Source: Cymodocea nodosa
Taxonomy: Eukaryota > Streptophyta > Magnoliopsida > Alismatales > Cymodoceaceae
Direction: 5' to 3'
DNA: 64,000 bases
Assembly: GCA_036874045.1 (NCBI GenBank)
Contig: CM072336.1
Location: forward strand, 18,285,001-18,349,000
A program made the position numbers and the translations under genes. This document shows positions 10,372 to 22,150 of this stretch, one piece after another (position 1 is the stretch's first letter; the number at the start of each line of letters is the position of its first letter). The notes below the pieces were generated by a model. The model made no database searches, was not told the DNA's origin, and saw nothing but the letters and a program-made list of their open reading frames with translations.

Positions 10372-12003
10372 AATTTTGCTAGTCCCTTAGCAAACTAAGA
10401 TCTAATTAATTGGTCTTTCTAAAGTGCTAGTCCCACCAGGCGTGCCAGAATTAATTCTTCCTTTTGTTCTTCTTTTTAGCATAAGAACTTATATTATTAT
10501 ATAGATATTCTGTATGTTTCAGTAATCTGTTTTAACATTATTTTCTCCTCTTCAACCTGCAAATATACTTAGAATATATGTAAATTACATACAAAATATA
10601 TCAACATCACATAGGTGTTAATTATATTATCATTTATTCTTCTTTTCATCATCTGTCATCTTGAATTTTCCAATAAGATTTCCAGAATAAACTTCAACAA
10701 CATACGAATCAAAACACAATCCAATTCAATATGATTAAGACAAGTAGAATAAAGAATTGTATCTCAAATAAACAACTTCAAAAGTCTATTCTAGATTTAT
10801 ATTTCAGCAATTTTAGATAACAGAAAATATACTTGATTCAAAAGATATTTGTATTTCACAAAACACTTGTATCTTTTCAGAACAGTATATGTATATTTTT
10901 ACTTTAAAAGTTAATTTGACAAGCTTGAATCATATAAGAGCTTTCTAGTGTACCCATGTATCGAGCTTTCAGTCAACAATCCCAGATCTGATTAGGATCT
11001 TAGGTTGTTAGATTTAAATAGTCCTTTTTCAGGTCAACAATCCTTACATACCTATCTGCTCAAGTACAAAAGGCTCGTGATCAAACAAGTCAATAAACTC
11101 TCAAAGTTTTTCTCTCTTCTTTTTTTTTCTTTCTTTTCAACACAGTATATGTACGTATTTCATTAATACAGATGCAATAAAATACCAATCTCATATAGTC
11201 CTACTTCTATTATTTACTGAAAATATGAATCCATATCAATAAGCTCATACTTTTTTCTGTAGTTTAATAAGATCTACACATAAATCATTCCACAAGTTTA
11301 ATCAATAAAATTAAATGTATCTTTGATCATATGTGTTTCATTTAATCTAAAAATCAACATTTCAGCTCTTTTAGGACTTCAAATAATTTACTAAGTTTCA
11401 GTTAAGCATTCTGATTTCATTTTAAAATTGTGAAATTGTTAAACTCATAAAATTCAGCAACAACATAAGATACTATATCTAGATTTGCATAAATAGTAAA
11501 TTCTATAGCATCTTATATAGCATTCTAAATATAACATTCAAGCAGTTACAGTTCTTAAAAAAAAATTTACAGTCTCAATTATCAAATAGTTACAGTAAAT
11601 TCATAAAAATTTTCAATTTCCACAAAACTTTGCAATACCATTCTAATTCTTTTAATTAACAAACTTACATGACTGTTACTTTAATTACCTCCCCCCCATA
11701 CCCTTTTTTTTTGCATTGTCTTCAATGTAAAAGATTTGACAATAAATACAGTAATTGTAGTAGGCATGAATATTGTTTTGTTGACTTAGCATCTAACTCA
11801 ATGAACTTAATTCGTTGAGTTAATGAATAACTCCACGAATTGAGTTTAAATCTAAATTCAGGATAAGTAATCACTTACATACCTTGTTTTGTTTGTATCT
11901 CCTTTTGTATATTCCGATTTTTGATTCTAAAAAACTTTTTATTCACAGATAAAAGCAGAATATATAACAAAATAACATTTAACAGATATTGATAAATCAG
12001 TGT
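10372..12003 (-). other. 3' untranslated region of X1
   Basis: About 1.6 kb of AT-rich sequence with no protein, colinear with the same region in X2 and X3. It contains a GTTGAGTTA/TAACTC inverted repeat cluster at 11785-11850 and, near 11690-11710, a second purine tract (TATGGGGGGG on the minus strand). Downstream of that are AT-rich segments shared by the copies. Confidence 0.7.
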
Positions 12004-12046
12004 CTTGTGTGGAACCCAAGCTCCTATGCCTTTGGTGGCTCACAAG
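12004..12046 (-). ncRNA. Conserved hairpin block (X1)
   Basis: The same 43-base block as at 4558-4600, with outer arms CTTGTG and CACAAG kept. The loop carries GAGCCACC and TAGGAGC as in the other copies. Confidence 0.45.
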
Positions 12047-12161
12047 CAAGCTAGTTGGTTTCCCAGAACAGATACCTACAAACTGGATTGATATTTTATT
12101 TTATTTTTTTTCTAAAAATAAATGCAAAATACACACAACATTAAAAGCACAGAATTAAAAT

Positions 12162-13301
12162 TTAAGAACATGATTGAAAAGTAGTAACAAATGGAATAAA
12201 TGTGTTAGTCCAAGTAAACTTTTTAGGCATAATTCTTCTTGCTATTAATTCTATTTTAATGCAGTTCGTGTTCATTCTTAATTTGTAAACTTGCAGTATG
12301 TTATCAATACTAAATACAAGTGTATTACCATTAATGAAATGAAATGCAGAAAGGGATCCTTTTCGGTTCCAAGATAATGTAGCTGTTATTATTTCTACAT
12401 CTATTTCAATATATTCTTCTTCCCACTTCCATTCATTTATGTCTTTCATAATCCATATTTGAAATTTCATCAATTCATCACACCCTCTTATTAGACATAA
12501 AGTAGGATCATTATATTCATTATACCACATCCCTATTTGAATTTTATCATATTCTGCAGATGGTGGTTTAGCTATTTCTCTCGGTATAGGCAAAATTTCT
12601 ATATAGTCATTATTATAACTATCTATGCTTACTATGTATAAATCAGATCTAAATGCAACTGATATATCTGTGACTAGATATATATATCCATCAAGTATGA
12701 CATGTATGCTGTTAATTAATGATTTCTGTCCTAGATATATCATAGTGTTTTTAGTCCAAGATCTATTCAGAAAATTATACACACTTAAGCATAAATCTTC
12801 ATCCTAATTTTCAGTAGGTCTCCAACAATATAATTTTTCAGGAATGGTCAAATTTTTATCAAAAAATATTAAAGCTGACCCACAATTTTTAGTTAGTACT
12901 TCATATCTATTAGGCCTTCCTATATTCCATTCTTCTCTTGTGAGAGGATTTTTAATCAAAATATCAGGTAACAGAATTGCATACCTTGGTTTGGTTTTGT
13001 ATATAGTTAATCTTTCATCCATCCCCATAATATGATCTATTCCTTCTAATGTATTGGGTGGAATTCCAACAGTTTCTTCCATATTCAGATATTCATAGCT
13101 AATTGAACTACGATTAAATGACTTCCATAAAAATCCATCTCTAATCTTAGTCATTTTTGCAACTTGTAGTCCATGAAAATATTTTTCTCTAACACAATCT
13201 TTAATATCCTTTGATACACAACACAATCTTCACAGATCTTTAGCTAACAAGTTACTCAATACTTCTCTTAGTGCGTCCAGCGGTAATTTCATAAATTCCA
13301 T
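12162..13301 (-). pseudogene. F-box protein of family X, broken copy (X1)
   Basis: It spans 380 codons in one frame from the ATG at 13301 to the stop at 12162. It holds an F-box (residues about 6-45) and an F-box-associated region with the NPLTREEW and FQIWIMKDINEW motifs. Two in-frame stops interrupt it: a TGA just after AKDL in the F-box (near 13230) and a TAG for TGG near 12803. The part after 12782 is open and very close to X3. It lies directly downstream of capsid ORF C, with a palindrome cluster (13370-13435) between. Confidence 0.85.
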
Positions 13302-13369
13302 CTGTTGATTCTGTATAACATAAACAAAAATTTAGTAGAGACAAAAATTAACATAACTACTTCACACCC

Positions 13370-13435
13370 TCGTGGAGTTAGGTCATAACTCAATGGATTA
13401 AGTTCGTTGAGTTAAGTAATAACTCTACGATACTA
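13370..13435. repeat. Palindrome cluster between ORF C and ORF D (X1)
   Basis: Inverted copies of GGAGTTA, TAACTCAA and GTTGAGTTA lie in 66 bases. The same cluster is present at 41130-41195 (X2) and 47722-47790 (X3). Confidence 0.75.
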
Positions 13436-13503
13436 TTAACTATAAGTAAACTTACATTTTTTTTTCTTACTATATTATACATAGTTACTTCAGTTATACT
13501 GCT

Positions 13504-14847
13504 TCATTCAGCTACCCTCCTAGAGGAGGTATCAATTTCATTAACAATTCTATTAACAAGGTTAGGTATTGTTTGTATTGGCAATCCTCTAGTAGGTCTA
13601 ACTTCCATTGATTCTTTCTGTCTAAGTGGTATGTTTCTATTTTGATTTTGAATTGCAACATTTCCAAATACAAGATCTAGACAATTGTTTAATTGTTGGA
13701 TTATCTTTTCTAATTTCTCTATTCTAGATCTTTGTTCAATTAATGCTTCATAACTTATATTCTTGTCATTTATATTTTCTCCTCCCTGAAAATTGTTATT
13801 TCTCCAAGATAAATTTAGGTGATTTCTCCAATTAGGGTTATAACAATTCCCAAAGTTATCTTTTTGGTTTCTAGCATAAATAATATCTAGATCATTAATG
13901 TTTGCATTATTTTTTGCTAGTTTTTGATTTAATGATAACTCTTCTATTTTCTTTGTTAATTCAGTTAATTTCACTTCAAGCATAGTGCTTGAATCTATTT
14001 CATGCATTCCCCTTGGCAATATTCTTTTATCTGTAATGGCTTCAGTCGAGTTTTCCCACTATGCAGTTCTTTTTGCAAAGTTTTCTAAATATGCCCATGC
14101 TTCTTCGCTACACAGTTTTAAAAATCCATTCTGACAAGTAGATTCTAATAAAGATTTCGTTGAAACATCTATGCCTTCATAAATTATACCTATTAATTAT
14201 GCTTTACTCATTGCATGATGTGGACATTGAGTCAATAAATCTTTAAATCTTTCAAAATATTTCCAGAATGATTCTCCCTGTTTTTGGCTACACATTAATA
14301 TTTCTTTTTTCTTTTTAATCATTTGATGTATTGGATAATATTTTTCTAGAAAAATAGAGCAAAATTCAATCCATGCAGAAATTGAATCAGGCGACAGAGT
14401 ATATAACCATCTCTTAGCTGTGTCTTTTAAAGCAAAAGAGATATATCTAAGTTTAATAGCATCTATACTTATGTTCGGCATTTTCATCATTTGACAAACT
14501 TCGTTAAATTCTCTAAGAAAATAATAAGCATCCTCTCTTTCTAATCCATGAAAATGTGGCAATTGACTAATATAATTAGATTTCAGTTCAAACCTATCTC
14601 CTTCAAAGTTTAGCAATCGAATACATGAATGTTCATCAACTAATTCAGGATACAGAATTTCCCCTAATGGTTTTTCTACTGGAGCAGCCATATCTTCGTT
14701 CTCTTTTAAAGAAAAGTTAGCTACACCCCTAAGGATTTCGTTAAAGTCCAATTCAGAAAATGTTTCAGTACGCCTCTATGTTGAATACTCCTGGGTAGGT
14801 ATTCTTACTATTCGTTTAGTGCTAGGAGAACGTGTCTATATGCTCAT
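13504..14847 (-). pseudogene. ORF C: capsid part of Athila/Tat-like gag (X1)
   Basis: About 447 residues. The retrotransposon gag (capsid) domain runs roughly from residue 90 to 215 (LPHFHGLEREDAYYFLREF ... FLEKYYP ... SFWKYFERFKDL). It is followed by coiled-coil segments and by YNPNWRNHLNLSWRNNN, a landmark of Athila/Tat gag. There is no zinc knuckle here: that domain begins ORF A near the other end of the element. The start at 14847 is chosen because all copies open with an ATG-AGC/AAC reading that runs into SELDFNEIL. Stops at about 14838, 14775, 14196 and 14060 are TAG or TAA in place of tryptophan or glutamine codons. Encoding capsid downstream of integrase is unusual. Confidence 0.85.
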
Positions 14848-15191
14848 AAACTCTTAACATATAGTAAAATAGTAGAAGATTAATTACATACCAGTCTGAG
14901 GCTTTCTATTCAGTAAATAGTTGTTGACGGATGAAGTTGAATTAGTTGCTTCTCCTTCCAGTTCCCCAACGAATTCTCTTTTCTTTCAAAAGTGCTGGTA
15001 ACTAGTAAATAACATTCTGTTCTATATTTATAATGCACGTCCATAAAGCAAATAAATCTCGTTGCAAGAATGTGTCTTGTAACGTGCAGTGTGGTTCCTA
15101 TTTTTCTAGGTACGTGTGCCACTTATAATCTCAAATTTTAGTAACCGCTAAACCCATGAAGTTTTGTTTGTGGCTAAAAAAAATAACTGTT

Positions 15192-15385
15192 TAACTTAAT
15201 CCATGAACTAACCTCATTGAGTTACAGTTAACTCAACGAACTAGCTTCGGTTACTATTGCTAACTGCACGGACTAATCCCATTGTGTTACAGATAACTCA
15301 ATGAAGTGACCTTATATTATATTATTGACCTCGTAGAGTTAAGTTTAACTCAACAAACTTACTTCATTGAGTTAACACTTGACAA
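15192..15385. repeat. Palindrome cluster between ORF B and ORF C (X1)
   Basis: Several inverted pairs such as CATTGAGTTA with TAACTCAACGAA lie in about 190 bases. Equivalent clusters are at 39177-39365 and 49518-49995. Non-coding. Confidence 0.8.
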
Positions 15386-15828
15386 ATTTCTAAAACTCAC
15401 TCCTCATACTAACTTCTATGTTTTTCTCTCTTGCATTCTGTTAACTTAAATAAAGTAAATACATGTCATTAATGCAGCATTCTAATTAAAACTCATTTAA
15501 ATTTGAACATTATATAAATATTTAACTTGCAATTCATTTTATGTTATGCAGAATTTATATTTTACTTTGCAGCATGCAGATATTCTCAAGCATTAATCAA
15601 TTATCTTTCATTTAATCCTGTCATTCAGCAAATTGTAAATATTTTAAACAATCTTGCATAATGTTCCACAAATTATATAATATTCAATATAGTTCATCCA
15701 TTTCATCATTCTCAAACACGAATGAAAAATATATCTGAAAAACATATATTCATTAATATGAATAATTTACATTACAGTTAATCAGATATTTTTCATACAA
15801 ATATACACAAGTAGACAAACAATACAAT
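15386..15828 (-). other. AT-rich spacer, X1 ORF B to ORF C
   Basis: About 440 bases with no gene. It is colinear with 38738-39176 in X2 and with 49996-50435 in X3. Confidence 0.6.
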
Positions 15829-18049
15829 TTAGTCTCTTCTCCTAAGTTCATCTACTTCCTTCTGAAGTCTTTCTACTTGTTGTTCTAATTGGTTAATCCT
15901 TTCTACAGCTCCTGACATTCCTCCCGAAGGTTCAGCAATCTCTACAGCGGCATAATTTCTGTACTCTTTCACTGAAATGGTTCTTGATCTTATCCCTTTG
16001 GATGCCTATTTAGTGAAATCGATATAGTGCACCATCAACAGTGGAATCAGATCTCCATAAAACAATTTCTTCTTCACTGTTCTCAGCTTGAAGATAAAAA
16101 CTATAGACCAATTTATTTGAATTCTATTCACAACTACATATGTGGCCCATTTGACAAATTGACTTAGTTCTATATCGTGGCCTTGTCGTTGGTAGGCATT
16201 CTTAATCAAATTGTTAGCTATCATGTGTGCTTTACCATTTAATTGCTTTAATCTATTTAATAATGGCACACCAGAATTGATAGCCAAATAATCCTTTATG
16301 GTCTGTTCTGTCCAATCGACTGCAGTTGTGTCTTCCAGAATTTTTAGTCCATTTTTCAATCCTAGAATGCTGTGGAGAAGCTCTAGTGTTATCTGTACAT
16401 CAGCTTCCTCCACGTTAGAAATTAATCCTCCTTCTCTTAAGTTTGCATAAAAGCAGGGCACTAGATTTTCATATATTGCATGCCTTTTTCTTGAGAAATA
16501 TATTGCAATAGACCTTGGAATTCAAATAAATCTTTAATTTCCTACATTCCATCCCAATTTACTGGTCTACTGTATATGATATCATAACCCCTGATCTCTT
16601 GGTATTTATTATGAGCTTCCTGACTCCAAAAGTGTACTTCATTTAGAATTGTTGTTTCAGTCGGGTTAGGAATGTGAATTTGTTGCTCTAAAGGGTTTGT
16701 TCTTGAACTTCCTCTTCCATATGTTGAATGTGAACTTGCTGAAAATGCTCTGAGGATTCCTGAATATTTGCTTCTGCTTCTATCTATGGTGGTGAGCTGG
16801 CAGAACTCTCCACTCTGTCTTGAATTCTTTCCATAAATTGCTGAAGAGTTTCTTGCTCTTTAGTGGAATATGCAAAGTCATTTCTTTCCATATGGACTTG
16901 TTCAGCTTCTTGTTCAGTTTCTGTTCCTTCTTCTTCCTCCTAACTACCAATCTGCATTGCCACTGTTCTTTTTGATTCTGTGGCAAATTGGGATGGAGTT
17001 ACGGGCAAATCAACTTCTACCCTAATTTCTGTTTCTTCTTCTTGTACAAGCTACAAACTAGTTTTAGCTTGTTTTTCTTCTTCTCTTTGCTTTTCTGCTG
17101 CTCCTACTCCTCCTCAGAATCGGATAGTAGGTTTACAAAAATTGGCTCTACAGGCCCTATTGATATTGGTACTTCAGATTTAATCTCCTCTTGATATTCA
17201 AGCACTATCTCTTTTCCTTTCCTTCTTCTGATTAATTGTGCTTGGTCTTCCTCTTCTTCTTTTGAGATTAAATCTACAAACATAGGCTCTACACGCCTTT
17301 GAGCCACAGGTACTGGCTCTTCCTGTTTAACTTTTTCAATAATTGTTGGTCTCGAAGGACCAGCTTCAGCTCCTCTTGCAGTAGGTCTGGCAATAGCTTC
17401 TTGATGTTGTTCCACTTTGATTTTATATTGGGCTTTTAACTTTTCTGCAGCCCTCTTTTTTAAAGTACATCGAACACTAGGTGTGCTTTAGCCACTGCCA
17501 AATCTTTTGATTCTCCTTGGTTTTTCCTAACTCGAACCAGTTCTTCTAATTCTCTTAATTCTTCTTCATTTGAAGGCCCCATAACTACCACCCTTTCAAA
17601 TGGTTTAGGAGGTGGAATTGAAGGTCCTGGCTGCTCTTCCTCAAGAACAGGTCTTTCAGCAGTTGGCTCCTCCTGTTCTTCCTTTTCTTTCCTTTGTTGC
17701 TCTCGTCTAATTTCTCCCCTTGCACAACCAACAATGTTCCTTTTGAACCATAGTCGGGACTTACGTTGGATTAGTTCTAAGGCAACTTCATTATTTGGCC
17801 TGATTTTTCTCATTTACTTATAGTGATTTTTGTTGCTACTTTGATTCTAGTTTCCATTATTTAAGGGATTTGTATACCCATATCTACTAACTCTTTCCTC
17901 CAATAAAAAAGGTCAGATTTTACCTTTTGTAGCTCTTTTTCCCTCATCGTATTTCTAATTTTCTACCTTGTGTGCCATTCCTCTGAATCTTTCAGAAATT
18001 CTAACGTGTTAGCTACCTTTTCCTAGAACTTAGGTGTCATCATCCTCAT
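15829..18049 (-). pseudogene. ORF B: plant-transposon-protein-domain ORF (X1)
   Basis: Reading starts at ATG 18049 (MRMMTPKF) and ends at TAA 15829. The N-terminal third is charged (EEWHTR ... KELQKV). The middle (about 17700-17110) is E/P/R-rich and of low complexity. The C-terminal domain (about 16650-16000) has PCFYANLREGG, LELLHSILGLKNG, LNRLKQLNGKAHM, NWSIVFIFKL and KLFYGDLIP. The tail is a short leucine-spaced coiled coil (VERINQLE...). The C-terminal domain resembles the putative plant transposon protein family seen in other plant repeats; the function is unknown. Many in-frame TAG stops and frameshifts break it. It follows integrase directly across two palindrome clusters. Confidence 0.7.
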
Positions 18050-18210
18050 CGTGGAGTTATACAACAGCATAGAGTCGCTTTGATCTTTATTGTTCTAAGT
18101 TCTAAATGATTCTATAGATAATGCCCCCAAACCCTAAGTTTAAGTATAAATAAGCCCTAAGTTTAGGCGGGTAATTGGGTCATTTCTCATACAAAACTCT
18201 CGCTCTCTCA

Positions 18211-18380
18211 CTCGTGGAATTACGGTTAACTCTACGGACTAAGTCCGTTGACTTAACTACAATACTTCGTTGAGTTAACTAGAGTTATAGTTAACTCAAT
18301 GGCGTAAGTTCATTAACTAATCCTAGACTCAACGGAGTAAGTTCGTTGAGTTAAGCGTAACTCAACGGACTTCTCGTCAA
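18211..18380. repeat. Palindrome cluster before ORF B (X1)
   Basis: Repeated inverted pairs of CCGTTGAGTTA and TAACTCAACGGA, with spacers of 3-10 bases. The same cluster sits at 36190-36354 and 51950-52098. Confidence 0.8.
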
Positions 18381-18429
18381 GTTATATCTAATAAAAATAC
18401 TTAAGATAATAATTTTTCTTCGATCAAGA

Positions 18430-18672
18430 CTGAAGAGTTTCCGGTCTAACCGCTCTTACTTTTTCCATATTTTAAAAATTCTTCGGTCAAACCGTTATAT
18501 TCCTCGGTTGAACCGAAATTAAATATTTTCTTTCTTTCTTCATTTTTTCTACTGGTTCAATCGATACTTTGCTTCGGTAAAACTGACATTTTTACTAAAT
18601 AATATATAGATTTTTTTATGTTTTTATGTTTCGGTCAGACCGATGGATCCTGTTGGTTGAACCGCAATGATT
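18430..18672. repeat. CGGTT-palindrome cluster after integrase (X1)
   Basis: Repeats of TCGGTCAAACCG, CGGTTGAACCG and TTCGGTCAGACCGA separated by AT-rich spacers. Matching clusters are at 27760-27955 plus 36106-36150 (X2) and 52150-52330 (X3). Confidence 0.75.
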
Positions 18673-18715
18673 TTTTTTTTATTTTTTATATATATTAAAT
18701 AAAAATGATTTCTTA

Positions 18716-20004
18716 CTAAGTAAAGCTCGAGTAGTCTTCTACTCTTACTTCTTCTATAATTCCAAAAGAACTTTTTGGTATTTTCAAAATAGGTATAAGT
18801 CTTTGTCCATTTACTTTAAATATATTCTGATTTTTAGGATTTTCAATCTCAATAACTCCATAGGGATAAATATTTCGAACTATGTAAGGTCCTGCCCATC
18901 TAGATCTTAATTTCCTAGATGGTTATGGAGTCTAGTCATGTAAAGATATACTTCTTGTCCTATTTCAAAGATTTTTGGAATAATTTTCCTGTCATGCTAG
19001 AACTTCAATTTTTCTTTTTCTTTTATAGTTTTTGAATAAGCTTCATTCCTAAATTCTTCTAATTCAATCAATTGTATTTTTCTATTTTCAGTAGCTTGAT
19101 TTAAATTAGTGTTCAGAGTTTTTAATGCCTAATAAGCTTTATGTTCAATTTCAGCTGGTAAATGACAACTTTTTCCATATACTAGCCTAAAAGGTGACAT
19201 ACCTAAGCTTGTCTTATAAGCAGTTCTATAAGCCCAAAGTGCATCTAACAATCTATTAGCCCAATCTATTCTAGTAGGATTTACTACTTTTTCTAAGATT
19301 AACTTAATTTGTTTGTTGGCACTTTTTACTTGTCCACTTGTTTGTGAATGATATGATGTTGCAATTTTGTGGTTCACTCCATATTTCTTCATTAAGGCTT
19401 CAAAACTTCTATTACAGAAATGAGTTCCTCTATCATTGATAATAGCTTTAGGTATTCCAAATCTGGTAATCTATTCCCCAACAATATATAATTAAATTGA
19501 TTAGACATAGGAAATGGACCCATAAAATCTATTCCCCATATATCAAAGATTTCAACCTCAACAATAGGATTAAGAGGCATTATATTCCTCTTTGATATTC
19601 TTCCTATTTGTTGACATCTTAAACAACTTAAGCAATATTTATGAGCATCTTTGAATAGTGTTGGCTAATAAAATCCACATTGCAGAATTTTTGCAGCAGT
19701 TTTCCCTGAACCAAAATGCACTCTACACGCTTGGTCATGACAGAAAGACAATATGCTCTGATATTCAGTTTCTAGAACACACCTCCTTAAAACTAGATTA
19801 GAACATTTCTTAAATAAGTATGGGTCTTCCCAATAGTAATATTTTACTCTTGAGAAAAATAATTTCTTATCCTGTCTATTCTAATCCTTAGGTGTTAAAC
19901 CAATAACTAAGTAATTAACTATGTCTACATACCAAGGCATTGCGTTGATGGTCATTAATTGTTCATCAGGAAAATTATCCTTAATTTCAATATTTGATTT
20001 TTCT
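18716..20004 (-). pseudogene. Integrase remnant of ORF A (X1)
   Basis: The sequence matches the last quarter of ORF A in X2 and X3. It shows the integrase zinc region (about 19800-19590), the FDIWGIDFMGPFP core near 19540, [19 protein letters not shown] near 19380 and the C-terminal GPY-like region near 18890. About 80 bp are missing near 19470, removing part of the catalytic core, and several stops are present. The protease, RT and RNase H that should precede it are absent; identity with X3 ends at 20004. Confidence 0.85.
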
Positions 20005-20610
20005 CTTGAGTAAAGCTTAACTCAATGAACTTAATATAAAATAATATATCACGTGAAATAAAGAATTAACTTATAAGCTTATAACACTAACACAACGCAT
20101 TACCTTAGTGTATATTCAAGTAACTCAATGTGTATAGTTATGCTAACTTGAGTTAAACATGTGCAACTCACGTGACATAATAAAATATTTAAATTCAATA
20201 TGTGCATAATGCTAACTTAACGAGTTTAAATATACAACTCATAGTTTTACTTGCTAACTTAATGAGTTCTCATGTGATCTTTTTACACCTTTAAACCTAT
20301 AACTCAACGAGTTAACATGTGATCTTTTAATAAAAAGAATACTAACTCAATGAGTTGTGACCGTACACTATACATGATATAAATATATACAAATAAAATA
20401 GATCATGGTTAATACTATTAAACCACACCTAAATTAGATTTTCAATCTTCCAAAAATGATATTCAATTAATGTTAATTCCTTGAAATTATGCACATTTTG
20501 TAATTAAAACATATAATCGTGCAATTGTAACATAATAGAATAATTCTCATATGATAAGCTAAATATAATGCAATTAACCATTAATATTATGCACTTTTTC
20601 ATTTTAGACA
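20005..20610 (-). repeat. Diverged X LTR fragment
   Basis: On the minus strand it begins TGTCTAAAATGAAAAAGTGC, an X LTR start. It continues about 600 bases with TAACTCAACGAG-type motifs and CACGTGA. It occupies the place of the deleted pol genes of X1. It is probably a recombination scar or a nested solo LTR piece. Confidence 0.6.
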
Positions 20611-20698
20611 AAGATTAATATGCACCTTATGAAAATGGATACATGAGAAAGTGAAATGGACCAAACGTGAATGCAAGAGAAATAAAACAAGTTAATAC
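20611..20698. other. Short unassigned spacer
   Basis: These 88 bases separate the LTR fragment and the X1 leader. They have no match to the ORF A start of X2 or X3, so the zinc-knuckle start of X1 is lost here. Confidence 0.4.
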
Positions 20699-20871
20699 CA
20701 ATTATAGAAGAAAACACACAACACTCTTGCTATTAAAACAAAACAGCTCTTACAATTTCTTAGCTTCTCAATTCCCAAGCAACGACGTCAGAAAAACTTG
20801 TTTGGGCTAGCTTTAGGCGGCACTAGAGAACTTGTTTAGTTCATAGGTAACATCACTAGAAAACTTGCATT
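20699..20871 (-). promoter_or_regulatory. X1 leader with three primer-like sites
   Basis: On the minus strand CAAGTTTTCTAG-type repeats recur three times (about 20870, 20835 and 20800). The last is followed by GTCGTTGCTTGGGA, close to the tRNA-Asp-type site TGGCGCCGTTGCCGGGGA. The sequence continues to the CTTCTATAATTG that precedes ORF A in the other copies. Confidence 0.65.
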
Positions 20872-21088
20872 TGTTAACTTCTGTTTGTACTTGGTTAATT
20901 TATCCTTGTGCTTATATCAATAATTTCTTTTTAGAAGTAAACAAACAACCTTTCACACAAATTAGATATTAATTCCAATTTGTATTTTAACTGCAAGTGC
21001 ACAGTGTATATTGTATTTGTGTGCAAGTACAAGTCGATCCCATAGAGAATTGATTGAGAATTGTGTACTATTCCATTTTTTATTATAC
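20872..21088 (-). repeat. 5' LTR remnant of X1
   Basis: The last 217 or so bases of an X LTR, ending AGAAGTTAACA on the minus strand and containing the GGGATCGACTTGTACTTGC stretch. It is fused head-to-head with the X2 LTR near 21088. Confidence 0.7.
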
Positions 21089-21599
21089 TTAATGTGTTGG
21101 TAATTTTGAATTGTCAGTAAATTGCATGCTGTGAAATTCTTTAATATCTGAATTTTCTGTTATTTCGAAGAGTTATGTTTAATGTACTGGACAGTTATGT
21201 TTTAAATGCTTAAAGAATATTTTATTATTTCCTGGATTACACGTGTTGAAACTACAATGCATGACTTAAGTGGATTTTAGGTAAGTTATCTGTTAACTAT
21301 CTGAAATGCATCTGAGCATCGGATAGTTAGGTTCGTAAGTGTTTGAAATATTTGAACTTGTTAAGTTAGAATTATGCACATGTTGAATTTAAATGCTTTA
21401 GTATATCACGTGAGATGCACATGTATAACTCGTTAAGTTAGCATAACTGTACGCGTTGAGTTACATGAATACACACTAAGGTAATGCATTAGGTTAGTAG
21501 CTTAGTTCTTTAGTGCACATTTTTTTTAGTTAAATCAACAAAGTAAGTCCGTTGAGTTATCTGTAACTCCACGGACCATTTATTTTCTAATATGCCACT

Positions 21600-22150
21600 A
21601 TAGCGGTTACAGAAACAGGACATTCAAAGGAAAACCACGATTGCATGTATCACGTAGGAAATCAGTCGTGGAAGGAAGAAGAAATCACCATCGTTGATAT
21701 GAACGAAGGAAATCCAACCGATCATCGAAGTAGAAGTAGTTACTACTAAGAAATATAAAAGAAAAGGAGAAAAAATGAAGAAGGGTGTGGCCAGTGTGTG
21801 TGCAAAGGAGGAGGATCACGCTAACTATAAGTAGCGACAGAAGTTCCCTGAAGTTCCACACTACCATCACCACCATGACCATAATCACCAACCATCGAAG
21901 GTCAATGAGGATAGTTTCCTGAAGTCGGGTTGATTCCGAGCCAAATACAGTGCCTAACAACCATTGTGAGGAGTGATTGCGTCACAGGAAGGGAAGCCAT
22001 TTTCACCAAGCACCGACTCATATCTCAGGAAATTGTAAAGCTTCTAGCCTTGGTTTTGGGTTGATGCCAGTATGTTGAAGAGGAGATCAACTTGCAATTC
22101 TGGACTCGCAATTCTATAGGGAGAGGAGACAGAATTGTAAGTGGTTAAAT
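21600..22150 (+). other. GC-richer exon-like segment in the X LTR
   Basis: This transcribed part of the LTR is richer in G+C than its surroundings. It is shared with X3 (57960-58510), where it encodes a short Lys-rich and His-repeat ORF. In X2 the reading frame is broken. It ends CAGAATTGTAAGT, a good 5' splice-site match. It could be a captured host gene piece or an untranslated leader exon. Confidence 0.4.
21754..21761 (+). promoter_or_regulatory. TATA box of the X2 LTR
   Basis: TATAAAAG in AAATATAAAAGAAAAG. The same sequence is at the same place in the X3 LTR (58351-58360). It implies an R-U5 region of about 1.1 kb. Confidence 0.55.

Larger units (their letters stand above)
10291..21088 (-). 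mobile_element. Family X Gypsy element, copy X1
   Basis: Minus-strand copy with, in order: LTR end (20872-21088), leader with three primer-like sites, an LTR fragment (20005-20610), integrase only, ORF B, capsid ORF C, F-box ORF D, 3' untranslated region, polypurine tract and 66 bases of 3' LTR. The zinc knuckle, protease, RT and RNase H are deleted. The gene order of what remains matches X2 and X3. Confidence 0.85.

Noticed and set aside
18211..18380. CRISPR-like array from the regularly repeated GTTGAGTTA units
   Set aside because: Repeats are imperfect and inverted with irregular 3-20 base spacing, and the context is a plant retrotransposon.
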